A stretch of DNA of 64,000 bases from an uncultured Oscillospiraceae bacterium (GTDB taxonomy: Bacteria > Bacillota > Clostridia > Oscillospirales > Oscillospiraceae). A model generated the notes under the pieces. That model was not told where the DNA came from and made no database searches. It saw only the letters and a program-made list of their open reading frames with translations. Each line of letters starts with the position of its first letter. Positions within the stretch are counted from its first letter, which is position 1. The stretch spans positions 1 through 64,000 of the forward strand of contig CAJTSQ010000006.1 in the NCBI GenBank assembly GCA_910578735.1, given 5' to 3'. The position numbers and the translations under genes are program-made. This document shows, piece after piece, positions 8,114 through 15,627 of this stretch.

Positions 8114-8527
8114 ATGAGACACACAAAATATCTTCTTCCGCTTCTGGCCCTCTGCCTGCTCCTCGCCGCCTGCGGGCCCAAGCCCGCCGCAAGCTCTGAG
8201 GGGGACGCCTCGACCACACCGGATATCTCCGTCTCTGTCCCGGACAAATCCCAGCCAGATGTGTCCCAGCTGGAACCGGATGTGTCAGCGCCGGAGACCC
8301 CCGCTCCCCTCACGGACGCAGACAAGGCCGCCGCGGAGGACGCCGCCTGCGACTACTACCTGGGCACGGTCTTTGAGGTCCACTCCCTCACCGAGATCAG
8401 CCCCAAAGAGGGGGAGATCACCTTTCAGGTGTCCTGTTCCAAGGGCGGGGTAAAGCAGGACCCGGACCGGACCATCAGCCTGGAGCGGAAAAACGGCGTA
8501 TGGTCCGTAGTCAGTGAGGGGTACTGA
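8114..8527 (+). CDS. small lipoprotein of unknown function
   Basis: A 137-residue predicted lipoprotein. The lipobox LLAACG (cleavage before Cys, about residue 21) follows a hydrophobic leader. A Ser/Pro/Asp-rich linker (about residues 28-70) leads to a small globular C-terminal domain (about 75-137) with alternating beta-like segments (ITFQVSCSKGG, RTISLERKNGVWSV). The ATG at 8114 follows AAGGAAG. It sits between mutS and mutL, only one base from the next start, so it shares their operon. I do not recognise a family. An extracytoplasmic role is likely from the signal, not a repair role. Confidence 0.75.
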   Translation: MRHTKYLLPLLALCLLLAACGPKPAASSEGDASTTPDISVSVPDKSQPDVSQLEPDVSAPETPAPLTDADKAAAEDAACDYYLGTVFEVHSLTEISPKEGEITFQVSCSKGGVKQDPDRTISLERKNGVWSVVSEGY

Positions 8528-8528
8528 T

Positions 8529-9029
8529 ATGTACCTCCACACCCACTACTTTATGGACCCGCGCCGCCCGGCCGGCCGGCTGGAGATCGTCACCATCGTG
8601 CTGTCCGCGCTGGCCGTTTTCTTCATGCTGATTTTCTGGCTGGTGTATGTCATTGCCATCCCCATGCGCAGCGGGGAGCCCTGGATGCTGGGGGTGACCG
8701 GGCTGCTGCTGCTGTTCGCCGCCATGCCCTGTATGCTGATTGCCCAGTTTCAGGGCCGGCGGCGGGAGTGGCTGCGGTGCAGCGGCTTCCCGGTACAGGG
8801 GCGGGTGGTCAGGGTGACACACCACCCCTCCGTCAGCTATGGAAACCAGCGCCACCCCTGGACCGTCCTGTGCGAATACCGCTACGAGGGCCGGACCTAC
8901 ACCGCCCGCAGCACCTTCCTGTGGGACGAGCCAGCGGGTTCAACCGCGAAAATCTTTCTGGACCGGGACCGGCCCGGGCAGGCCTGGGTAGACCCGAAGT
9001 CCTTACAATACAAGATAAATTTGAGGTAA
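8529..9029 (+). CDS. DUF3592-like membrane protein
   Basis: A 166-residue protein. Two transmembrane segments lie at about residues 16-40 and 50-70. An extramembrane domain (about 85-160) follows, with the pattern PVQGRVVRVTHH, CEYRYEGRTYTAR and KIFLDRDRPGQAWVD typical of DUF3592 proteins. The function of that family is unknown. The ATG at 8529 starts one base after the lipoprotein stop and uses a GTGAGGGG site; an earlier in-frame start at 8514 would overlap that gene. mutL begins three bases after its stop, so the three genes are translationally close. Confidence 0.7.
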   Translation: MYLHTHYFMDPRRPAGRLEIVTIVLSALAVFFMLIFWLVYVIAIPMRSGEPWMLGVTGLLLLFAAMPCMLIAQFQGRRREWLRCSGFPVQGRVVRVTHHPSVSYGNQRHPWTVLCEYRYEGRTYTARSTFLWDEPAGSTAKIFLDRDRPGQAWVDPKSLQYKINLR

Positions 9030-9032
9030 ATT

Positions 9033-11099
9033 ATGCCAAACATCCAAGTATTAGACCCCCATGTGGCCGACCTCATCGCCGCCGGCGAGGTGGTGGAGCG
9101 GCCGGCCAGCGTGGCCAAGGAGCTGATGGAGAACGCCATTGACGCCGGGGCATCCACGGTGACGGTGGAGATCAGCCACGGCGGGCTCACCTTCCTCCGG
9201 GTCACCGACGACGGAAAGGGCATCCCGGCGGGGGAGCTGAAAACCGCCTTCCTCCGCCACGCCACCAGCAAGCTGCGCACCGAGTACGACCTGGAGGCCA
9301 TCGGCACCCTGGGCTTCCGTGGGGAGGCCCTGGCCGCCATCTCCGCCGTCTCCCGGATCGAGGTACTCACTCGGACGGCGGAGGCGGACCTGGGGGCCTC
9401 CCTGGCCCTGGAGGGGGGCGTCCCCGGCGAACTGGACGAGGCGGGCTGTCCTCTGGGCACCACCCTGGTGGTGCGGGACCTGTTCTTTAACACCCCCGCC
9501 CGGCTGAAATTTATGAAAAAAGACGCCGCCGAGGGCGCCGCCGTCTTCGCTGTTGTTCAAAGAGTTGCCCTGTCCCATCCGGAGGTCAGCGTGAAGTTCA
9601 TCCGGGACGGCAAGCAGGAGCTGCTCACCCCCGGGGACGGGCAGCTGAAAAGCGCCGTCTACGCCGTGCTGGGCCGGGAGCTGGCCCTGGGCTTCCGGGA
9701 AGTCAAATCTGCCGGGGAGGATATGTCGGTGGAGGGCTTCGCCTCCATGCCCGCCTGCTGCCGGGCCAGCCGGAGCTGGCAGTTCTTCTTTGTCAACGGC
9801 CGGCAGGTAAAATCCCCCCTAATGACCGCTGCCCTGGAGGAGGCCTATAAAAACCAGAAGATGGTGGGCAAGTTTCCCGGCTGTGTCCTTCATCTGCGCA
9901 CAAAGCTCAACGCTGTGGACGTAAACGTCCACCCCGCCAAGACCGAGGTAAAGTTCGGCACAGAGCGGGCGGTGTTCTCGGCGGTGTACCACGCCGTCCT
10001 GTCCGCCCTGGAGGGGAACGCCTCCCACCCCCAGGCAGTGCTGAAAAACACGGAAATCCCCGGCGTGCGGAAGCAGGATACGGTGGCAGAGAATCAGCTG
10101 CGGATAAATGCGGGCCCCGACGACCCCGGCGGGGCATCCTCCTTCAAACCGCATAAGCCCTCGCCGGTTGACCCGCCCAGGTGGTCGGGTCCCACACAGC
10201 CCTCCATCCCCACCGTGGTCCGGGTCCATGACAGCACCTATTCGCCCCCTGCCCCTGTCCCGCCGCAGCGGCCAAAGCCTCCTTTGGAAAGGAGGTGCCC
10301 CAGCCCGCAGGCTGGGGCGGAGGATTGCGTTTCGCGCAGCGAAACATACGATGTAAACAAGGTTTCCGAGCCTGTGTGTGCTCCGCACATTTCGCCTGCG
10401 GCGAAATCAATCCTCAGTCAGCCTACGGCTGACAGCTCCTTTCACTGCGCAGCCGTTGGCGGCTCTGCCGCCTTACGGATGCGGCGTCCCCCTTGCGGGG
10501 AAAAGGAGCCTGTGCCCGCTGCGGCGGGGACGGAGGAGCTTCCCTGGCGGCTGGCCGGGGAAGTCCTTAACACCTACATCATTGTGGAACGGGGGGACAC
10601 GGTCTACCTCATTGACAAGCACGCCGCCCACGAGCGGATGAACTTCGACCGGATGAAGGCGGAGGGCTACGACCCCATGGCCCAGACCCTGCTCACCCCG
10701 GCCGTCTGCCGCCTGACCCCGGCCCAGCGGGAGGTGCTGCTGGCCCACCGGGCGCTGCTGGAGAAATTTGGCTTTGAGGTGGACGAGCTGGGGGCAGACC
10801 TGGCGGTGCGTCAGGCCCCCTTTGACGTGGATGTGGGGGAGGTCCCCGCCGCCCTGGAGGAGCTGGCCCAGCGTCTGCTCACCACCGGCAGCGCCGACCC
10901 CGCCGCCGCCCGGGACGAGCTGCTCCACACCATGGCCTGCAAGGCGGCCATCAAAGGGGGCTGGCACAGCGCCCCCCAGGAGCTGGAGCGGGTGGCGGCC
11001 GCCGTCATGTCCGGGCAGGTGAAGTACTGCCCCCACGGCCGGCCGGTGGCCATTGAGCTGACCAAAAAGGAGCTGGAAAAGCAGTTCAAGCGGGCCTGA
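9033..11099 (+). CDS. mutL: DNA mismatch repair protein MutL
   Basis: The 688-residue matchmaker ATPase of mismatch repair. The N-terminal GHKL ATPase has NAIDAGA, DDGKGI and GFRGEAL. The C-terminal domain has the endonuclease signatures DKHAAHERMNFD (DQHA(X)2E(X)4E with Asp in the last position), ACKAAIKGG and CPHGRPV, so nicking activity is probably kept. The linker (about residues 345-505) is unusually long and Pro/Ser/Cys-rich. It is encoded by three inserted repeats (10112-10197, 10274-10362, 10386-10509) that stay in frame. It follows the DUF3592 gene by three bases; a short leftward gene overlaps its 3' end. Confidence 0.96.
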   Translation: MPNIQVLDPHVADLIAAGEVVERPASVAKELMENAIDAGASTVTVEISHGGLTFLRVTDDGKGIPAGELKTAFLRHATSKLRTEYDLEAIGTLGFRGEALAAISAVSRIEVLTRTAEADLGASLALEGGVPGELDEAGCPLGTTLVVRDLFFNTPARLKFMKKDAAEGAAVFAVVQRVALSHPEVSVKFIRDGKQELLTPGDGQLKSAVYAVLGRELALGFREVKSAGEDMSVEGFASMPACCRASRSWQFFFVNGRQVKSPLMTAALEEAYKNQKMVGKFPGCVLHLRTKLNAVDVNVHPAKTEVKFGTERAVFSAVYHAVLSALEGNASHPQAVLKNTEIPGVRKQDTVAENQLRINAGPDDPGGASSFKPHKPSPVDPPRWSGPTQPSIPTVVRVHDSTYSPPAPVPPQRPKPPLERRCPSPQAGAEDCVSRSETYDVNKVSEPVCAPHISPAAKSILSQPTADSSFHCAAVGGSAALRMRRPPCGEKEPVPAAAGTEELPWRLAGEVLNTYIIVERGDTVYLIDKHAAHERMNFDRMKAEGYDPMAQTLLTPAVCRLTPAQREVLLAHRALLEKFGFEVDELGADLAVRQAPFDVDVGEVPAALEELAQRLLTTGSADPAAARDELLHTMACKAAIKGGWHSAPQELERVAAAVMSGQVKYCPHGRPVAIELTKKELEKQFKRA
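10112..10197 (-). repeat. palindromic repeat in mutL, inverted copy of the mutS insert
   Basis: Read on the minus strand it starts GTGTGGGACCCGACCACCTG and ends in CCGGGGTCGTCGGGGCCC. This matches the two ends of the mutS insert (7849-7909), with a different, longer middle. It is in frame in the MutL linker. Confidence 0.65.
10274..10362 (+). repeat. two-hairpin repeat in mutL, direct copy
   Basis: Order: hairpin CCTCCTTTGGAAAGGAGG, hairpin CCCAGCCCGCAGGCTGGG, GGAGGATTG, hairpin TTTCGCGCAGCGAAA, then CATACGATGTAAACAAGG. The same order and most of the same bases occur at 11655-11740. It is translated within the MutL linker. Confidence 0.8.
10386..10509 (-). repeat. two-hairpin repeat in mutL, inverted and interrupted copy
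   Basis: On the minus strand: GGCTCCTTTTCCCC, an extra GC-rich palindromic stretch, AAAGGAGCTGTCAGC, GTAGGCTGACTGAGGATTG, then hairpin TTTCGCCGCAGGCGAAA. It is very close to the copy at 11655-11740, but its first hairpin is split by about 40 inserted bases. It stays in frame with mutL. Confidence 0.7.
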
Positions 11100-11337
11100 G
11101 GGCCTCCAGCATCAGCCGGATACCCAGGCGGAAGCCCGCCTGGTAGAAGTAAAAGCTCCGCCGGTCCTCCCACTCGTCCTCCACCTCCAGAAAATGCTCC
11201 ATGAACGCGTCGCCGAACATCCTCTGCACTTTGCCCCGCTCGGCCCACAGCTTTTTATCCAATTCCCGCATTTCTTTGTCCGGTTTTTAGGTAGTATCAT
11301 AGTCTCCGGCGTATAATTGATAGAGCAGGCTGTCCAT
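11086..11337 (-). pseudogene. small conserved-looking gene with an in-frame TAA at codon 17
   Basis: From the ATG at 11337, with a good GGAGG site, the frame reads MDSLLYQLYAGDYDTT. It then meets TAA (11287-11289) and continues as KPDKEMRELDKKLWAERGKV to 11086. The part after the stop has a coherent, charged, helical sequence ending in GFRLGIRLMLEAL. It could also be translated alone from the internal ATG at 11271 (61 residues), but that ATG lacks a ribosome site. The layout resembles short DUF6809-type proteins; this family call is uncertain. The 3' end overlaps the end of mutL on the other strand. It is divergent from the XRE gene at 11420 and shares an operator region with it. Confidence 0.6.
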
Positions 11338-11354
11338 ATTCGCGCCTCCAAAAA

Positions 11355-11410
11355 TTCGATTTAACTTGATTTACAAGTTTATTATAGTTCGATATAATTT
11401 GATTGTCAAG
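11355..11410. promoter_or_regulatory. tandem 23-base direct repeats, probable XRE operators
   Basis: Two copies, at 11355-11377 (starting TTCGATTTAACTTGATT) and 11388-11410 (starting TTCGATATAATTTGATT), agree at 19 of 23 bases. They are exactly 33 bases apart, about three helix turns. Each contains a TTGA..CAAG-type inverted core. They fill the gap between divergent genes; the second ends just before the XRE start codon. Confidence 0.65.
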
Positions 11411-11419
11411 GGGGATTTT

Positions 11420-11698
11420 ATGTTTTCTGCGGAAATTTTCGGGCAGCGTCTCCGATGTGCGAGAAAGGCCTGCGGCGAGAAGCAGGAGGAACTGGGCTTG
11501 ATACTTGGCGTTGGAAAAAGCCAGGTCAGCGAGATGGAGCGCGGCACTGCATCAACAACACTGGAAAGGTTTTCCCTCATCTGCGAACACTACAACGTCT
11601 CCGCCGACTACCTGCTGGGCCTCACCGACGAGCCGAAGCCTTACAAGAGGCGGAAAAAAGGCTCCTTTGGCAAAGGAGCTGTCAGCGAAGCTGACTGA
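11420..11698 (+). CDS. XRE-family transcriptional regulator
   Basis: A 92-residue DNA-binding protein with an HTH at about residues 5-60: FGQRLRCARKACGEKQEELG, then the recognition part VGKSQVSEMERGTAS and SADYLLGLTDEP. The start at 11420 follows AAGGGGG; an upstream ATG at 11366 lies inside the operator repeats and lacks a ribosome site. The last about 13 residues and the stop codon are encoded by a dispersed two-hairpin repeat (11655-11740), so the original C-terminus was probably replaced. It likely represses itself and the divergent small gene through the 23-base repeats. Confidence 0.85.
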   Translation: MFSAEIFGQRLRCARKACGEKQEELGLILGVGKSQVSEMERGTASTTLERFSLICEHYNVSADYLLGLTDEPKPYKRRKKGSFGKGAVSEAD

Positions 11699-11740
11699 GG
11701 ATTGTGTTCGGCGCAGCCGAACATACGAAGTAAACAAGGA
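11655..11740 (+). repeat. two-hairpin dispersed repeat between the XRE gene and miaA
   Basis: Hairpin GGCTCCTTTGGCAAAGGAGC, hairpin GTCAGCGAAGCTGAC, TGAGGATTG, hairpin TTCGGCGCAGCCGAA, then CATACGAAGTAAACAAGG. It ends the XRE gene and its 3' end abuts the ribosome site of miaA (AAGGAGG). Confidence 0.82.
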
Positions 11741-11749
11741 GGCGAAGCC

Positions 11750-12691
11750 ATGCCCCCCAAAATCCTAGTCATCACCGGTCCCACGGCCTCGGGGAAGACC
11801 TGGCTGGCGGTGGAGCTGGCCAAGCGATATAACGGCGAGGTGGTGTCCGCCGACTCCATGCAGATTTACCGCCGCATGGACATCGGTACTGCCAAGCCCA
11901 CCCAGGAGGAGATGCAGGGCGTCCCTCACCACATGCTCGACGTGGCCGGCCCGGAGGAAGCCTTCTCTGTCGCCCGGTACGTGGACATGGCGGCAGACTG
12001 TGTAAACGATATCCTCTCCCGGAAGAAGCTGCCCATCCTGGCCGGCGGGACCGGGCTGTATATCGACTCCCTCCTCTCCGGCCGGACCTTCGCCGCCTTT
12101 GACGAATCCAGCCCCCTTCGGGCCGAGCTGGAGGCGCGGTATACCAAGGAGGGGGGCAAGGCCCTGCTGGCGGAGCTGTCCCAGGCTGACCCGGACACCG
12201 CAGCCCGCCTCCACCCCAACGACGGCAAGCGGATTGTCCGGGCCCTGGAGGTCTTCCTCACCACCGGCAAGACCATCACGGCTCACAATGAAGATACAAA
12301 AATTGCCCCCCCCCGATACACCCCTCTCACCCTCAACCTGGACTTCCAGCGCCGGGAGGACATGTGGGACCGCATTGACCGCCGGGTGGACCGGATGATG
12401 GCGGACGGACTGGTCGAGGAGGTCCGCGCCCTGCTGGACAGCGGCGTGCCGGAGCACTGCACCGCCATGCAGGCCATCGGCTATAAGGAGATGGCCGCGG
12501 CGATTCGGGGGGATGGAGACACTGCTGCGGCCGCCGCCCAGATCAAGCTGCGGTCCCGGCAGTATGCCAAGCGGCAGCGCACCTGGTTCCGGCGCAATAC
12601 AGAGGCCAAGCCCCTGCTCTGGGGGCCTGTCCCAAACTTTACGGCCGTACTGCACCGTTCGACAGAATATTTGGAAGAATTTGGTATATGA
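11750..12691 (+). CDS. miaA: tRNA dimethylallyltransferase MiaA
   Basis: Transfers a dimethylallyl group to N6 of A37 in tRNAs reading UNN codons; MiaB then methylthiolates the product. It is 313 residues, normal length. The P-loop is ITGPTASGKTWLA (about residues 8-20), then VVSADSMQIYRRMDIGTAKP and LAGGTGLYIDSLL, the substrate-binding signatures; AIGYKEM is near residue 245. The ATG at 11750 has GGAGG 5-9 bases upstream, partly contributed by the adjacent repeat. hfq follows after 50 bases, the usual miaA-hfq order. Confidence 0.96.
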   Translation: MPPKILVITGPTASGKTWLAVELAKRYNGEVVSADSMQIYRRMDIGTAKPTQEEMQGVPHHMLDVAGPEEAFSVARYVDMAADCVNDILSRKKLPILAGGTGLYIDSLLSGRTFAAFDESSPLRAELEARYTKEGGKALLAELSQADPDTAARLHPNDGKRIVRALEVFLTTGKTITAHNEDTKIAPPRYTPLTLNLDFQRREDMWDRIDRRVDRMMADGLVEEVRALLDSGVPEHCTAMQAIGYKEMAAAIRGDGDTAAAAAQIKLRSRQYAKRQRTWFRRNTEAKPLLWGPVPNFTAVLHRSTEYLEEFGI

Positions 12692-12741
12692 TAGCAGCAC
12701 TCAGGCGGGATACCCGCCGTAAAGAAAAAGGAGTGCTACAT

Positions 12742-12978
12742 ATGCAGAAGACAAACAATCTCCAGGACATTTTCCTCACCCAGGCCCGCCGGGAGCGGCG
12801 GATGGTCACCATGTTTCTGATGAACGGCTTTCAGATGCGGGGCTGCATCACCGGCTTCGACGCCTTCACCGTTGTGCTGACCAGCGACGGCAAGCAGCAG
12901 ATCATCTACAAACACGCCATTTCCACCATCGTCCCCGAGCGGCCGGTGCCGCTGACAGAGGGGGGAGAGGACGTATAA
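12742..12978 (+). CDS. hfq: RNA chaperone Hfq
   Basis: A 78-residue Sm-like protein that forms a hexameric ring and binds small RNAs and A- or U-rich tracts. The Sm1 motif is FLMNGFQMRGCITGFDAFTV and the Sm2 motif is IIYKHAISTI (the family YKHAIS). The N-terminal QDIFLTQARRE matches the family. The ATG at 12742 has AAAAAGGAG upstream. It follows miaA in the classical miaA-hfq pair. Confidence 0.97.
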   Translation: MQKTNNLQDIFLTQARRERRMVTMFLMNGFQMRGCITGFDAFTVVLTSDGKQQIIYKHAISTIVPERPVPLTEGGEDV

Positions 12979-12996
12979 CCAGAAAGAGAGAACCCT

Positions 12997-14262
12997 ATGA
13001 AGCAAGGAAAACCCCTAATCACCTTTGTTATTCTGAGCATGGCGGCTGTCATTGCCATATACGCCGCCGCCCACCTGCTGGACACCTTTGAGGAGCCCTA
13101 CAAAACCACTCAGGTCTACGCCTACACCGCCGACGACAGCGTACTGGCGGAGGGCCTGGTGGTGCGGGAGGCCCTGGTGCTCCCCGCGCCCTCCGGCATC
13201 CTGGAGGTCACCCGGGCCGAGGGGGAAAAAGTGGGCATCGGCCAGCAGATCGCCCTGGTCTATCGAGACACCGAGGCCCAGGCCAGCCAGGCTCAGATCG
13301 AGGAGCTGGAAATGGATGTGGCGCTGCTGGAGGAGGCCGTTTCCCAGACCGGCGACCTGGAGTCCGCCGCCCGGCTGGACCAGGATGTCCTCCAGGCCAT
13401 GGTGGACCTGCGGGCCGCCTACGCCCAGCAGAACTACAACCAGCTGCGGGAGCAGGTGATGGCCGTCAAGAGCAGCGTGCTGAAGCGGGGCTATACCTAT
13501 GGCGACGGGCTCACCTCCGCCGACCTGACCGCCCGGCTGAACAAAACTCGGGAGGAGCTGGCCGTCCTCACCCGCCAGTCCGCCCGGGCCACCACCCGAG
13601 TCACCGCCCCCGAGCCAGGGGTCTTCTCCAACCTGGTGGACGGCTATGAGAGCGTACTCACCCCCAAGACCATGCTGGACCTCACCCCCACCTCCCTCCA
13701 GCAGATGATCGACAGGCCTGCCGGGGAAGACAGCTCCTCCATGGGTAAGCTGATAACCTCCAACACCTGGTATTTTGCCGCCAACCTGCCCCAGGCAGCG
13801 GCCGCCCGGCTGGAGGAGGGGCGAAAAGCCTCCCTCCGCTTCTCCGGCGAACTCAACCGGGACGTGGAAATGACGGTGGAGCAGGTCGGCCCCACCGAGG
13901 GGGAGGAAACCCTGGTAATCTTCTCCTCCAACCGCTACCTCACCCTTACCACCCTGCTGCGCTACCAGACGGTGGAGCTGGTTTTTGAGAGCTGGTCCGG
14001 CCTGCGCATCCCCAAGCAGGCCCTCCGCCTGGAGGAGGCCGAAGTGGACGAGGGCACCGGCGAAGTACTCCGCCCCCGGCGGCTGGGGGTGTATGCCCTG
14101 GTCAACGGCCGCACCGAGTTCCACGAGCTGACCATTGTCACCGAGGGAAGCGACTACTATGTGGTCCGGCCGGTGGGCACCGGGCCGGAGGTTCTCCGAG
14201 CCGGCGACATCATCTTAACCGAGGGCATCGGCCTGCAGGACGGGCTGCTGCTGGAGTACTGA
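12997..14262 (+). CDS. HlyD-like membrane-fusion/adaptor protein in the division cluster
   Basis: A 421-residue protein with one N-terminal membrane anchor (about residues 7-27). A biotinyl-lipoyl-like half motif (APSGILEVTRAEGEKVGIGQ) follows, then a long coiled coil (about 95-195) and the second half of the lipoyl-like domain (RVTAPEPGVFSNLVDGYE). This is the HlyD/MacA architecture. No ABC or RND partner is encoded nearby. It sits between hfq and yggS-sepF-divIVA, so a link to the envelope or septum rather than to classical efflux is plausible but unproven. The start follows AGAAAGAGAG. Confidence 0.75.
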   Translation: MKQGKPLITFVILSMAAVIAIYAAAHLLDTFEEPYKTTQVYAYTADDSVLAEGLVVREALVLPAPSGILEVTRAEGEKVGIGQQIALVYRDTEAQASQAQIEELEMDVALLEEAVSQTGDLESAARLDQDVLQAMVDLRAAYAQQNYNQLREQVMAVKSSVLKRGYTYGDGLTSADLTARLNKTREELAVLTRQSARATTRVTAPEPGVFSNLVDGYESVLTPKTMLDLTPTSLQQMIDRPAGEDSSSMGKLITSNTWYFAANLPQAAAARLEEGRKASLRFSGELNRDVEMTVEQVGPTEGEETLVIFSSNRYLTLTTLLRYQTVELVFESWSGLRIPKQALRLEEAEVDEGTGEVLRPRRLGVYALVNGRTEFHELTIVTEGSDYYVVRPVGTGPEVLRAGDIILTEGIGLQDGLLLEY

Positions 14263-14297
14263 CTCCTCACTACAAGAGAAAGAGAGAAGGAATCCCA

Positions 14298-15008
14298 ATG
14301 GACCTGACCCAAAATGTGAAAGCTGTCCAGGAAAAAATTGCCGCCGCCGCCCGGGCGGCCGGCCGGGACCCGGGGGAGATCACCCTGTGCGCCGCCACCA
14401 AGGTCCAAACCGACGAAACCATCCGGGCGGTCATCGCCGCCGGAGTTCCGGTGTGCGGCGAAAACCGGGTCCAGGAGCTCACCGCCCACCTGGACGCCGG
14501 GGCCTACGCCGGCGCCCAGGTCCACTTCATCGGCCACCTCCAGACCAATAAGGTCAGGCAGGTGGTGGGCCGGGTGGCCCTCATCCACTCTGTAGACTCC
14601 GAACATCTGCTCCGGGCCATCCACCGCCAGGCCGAAAAGCTGGGCATCGTCCAGGACATTCTGCTGGAGGTCAACGTGGCGGGTGAGGAGAGTAAGGGGG
14701 GCTGCACCCCCGAAGCCCTGCCCGCGCTGGCGGAACTGGCCCAAAAATCCGGCTGCGTCCGGCTGCGGGGATTGATGGCAATTCCGCCTGTTTCAACGGG
14801 TTTGGGGGCCAACCGAAAATATTTTTCCCAAATGCGGAATCTTTTTGTTGACATAATGAAGAAAATGTCGGATAATCAAGATGTTATGGACTGTCTATCT
14901 ATGGGCATGAGCGCCGATTTCGAGGACGCCGTCGCGGAGGGCGCCACCCTGGTTCGGGTGGGCACCGCCCTTTTCGGTCCCCGTCCCCCCCTGGGTACTC
15001 CCCGCTGA
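14298..15008 (+). CDS. yggS: pyridoxal phosphate homeostasis protein (YggS/YlmE, PLPBP)
   Basis: A 236-residue single-domain, alanine-racemase-like PLP-binding protein without known catalysis that buffers PLP and affects amino-acid metabolism. Signatures: CAATKVQTDE with the PLP lysine, CGENRVQEL, HFIGHLQTNKVR, VNVAGEESKGG and the C-terminal SMGMSADFEDAVAEGATLVRVGTALFG family block, where the Arg and Gly bind phosphate. It lies directly upstream of sepF, as ylmE does in many Firmicutes. The segment around 14.80-14.88 kb is more AT-rich than the rest but stays in frame. Confidence 0.93.
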   Translation: MDLTQNVKAVQEKIAAAARAAGRDPGEITLCAATKVQTDETIRAVIAAGVPVCGENRVQELTAHLDAGAYAGAQVHFIGHLQTNKVRQVVGRVALIHSVDSEHLLRAIHRQAEKLGIVQDILLEVNVAGEESKGGCTPEALPALAELAQKSGCVRLRGLMAIPPVSTGLGANRKYFSQMRNLFVDIMKKMSDNQDVMDCLSMGMSADFEDAVAEGATLVRVGTALFGPRPPLGTPR

Positions 15009-15053
15009 CGGACATCTGCCCTATTTTTACTTGAGAGAAAAGAGGATCGACTT

Positions 15054-15578
15054 ATGGGAATTTTCGACGAGTTCAAGCGTCTGGCCCGCCCCTATGAGGA
15101 TGAGGACGAGGACGATTACGATGATTTCGACGTCTCCCCCCGTCCGGTAGAGCGGCGCGACCGGGACCGGGACCGGGACCGCTCCGACCGGGCCCCGCGC
15201 AGCGAGAGCAGCTACAGCGGCGGCTACAGCGGCGGCTACAGCAGCGCCTCCCTCCCGGAGGACGACCGGCGCAGCAACAAGGTGGTCAACATCCGCGCGG
15301 CCACCCAGCTCCAGGTGGTGCTGGTAAAGCCCGAGCGGTTTGAGGACGCCTCCTCCATCGCCGACCACCTGCGGGAGAAGCGCACGGTGGTGCTCAACCT
15401 GGAGTCCACCAACGGCGAGATCGCCCGCCGCCTGCTGGACTTCCTGGCCGGCGTGTCCTACGCCAACGAGGGCAAGATCAAAAAGGTGGCCATCTCCACC
15501 TACATCATCACCCCCTACAACGTGGACATCCTGGGCGACCTGATCGACGAGCTGGAGAACAACGGGCTGTATTTCTAA
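15054..15578 (+). CDS. sepF: cell division protein SepF
   Basis: A 174-residue FtsZ-interacting protein that bundles FtsZ filaments and tethers them to the membrane. The N-terminal amphipathic helix is MGIFDEFKRLA. A long acidic and Arg/Asp, Gly/Tyr/Ser linker (about 15-75) follows, including tandem RD pairs and two GGYS units. The conserved DUF552 core (about 80-165) has KPERFEDASSIADHL, KRTVVLNLE, RRLLDFLAGV and ISTYIITP. It lies between yggS and divIVA in a division cluster. The ATG at 15054 is preceded by AAAAGAGG. Confidence 0.95.
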   Translation: MGIFDEFKRLARPYEDEDEDDYDDFDVSPRPVERRDRDRDRDRSDRAPRSESSYSGGYSGGYSSASLPEDDRRSNKVVNIRAATQLQVVLVKPERFEDASSIADHLREKRTVVLNLESTNGEIARRLLDFLAGVSYANEGKIKKVAISTYIITPYNVDILGDLIDELENNGLYF

Positions 15579-15627
15579 AGAGGAATATTACTTTCAGGAC
15601 TAAAATTGCCCGCTGTTTTGGTCCTGT

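Noticed and set aside
11287..11289. Recoding of the in-frame stop as selenocysteine
   Set aside because: The stop is TAA, not TGA, and no hairpin of SECIS type follows. A nonsense mutation or internal start is simpler.
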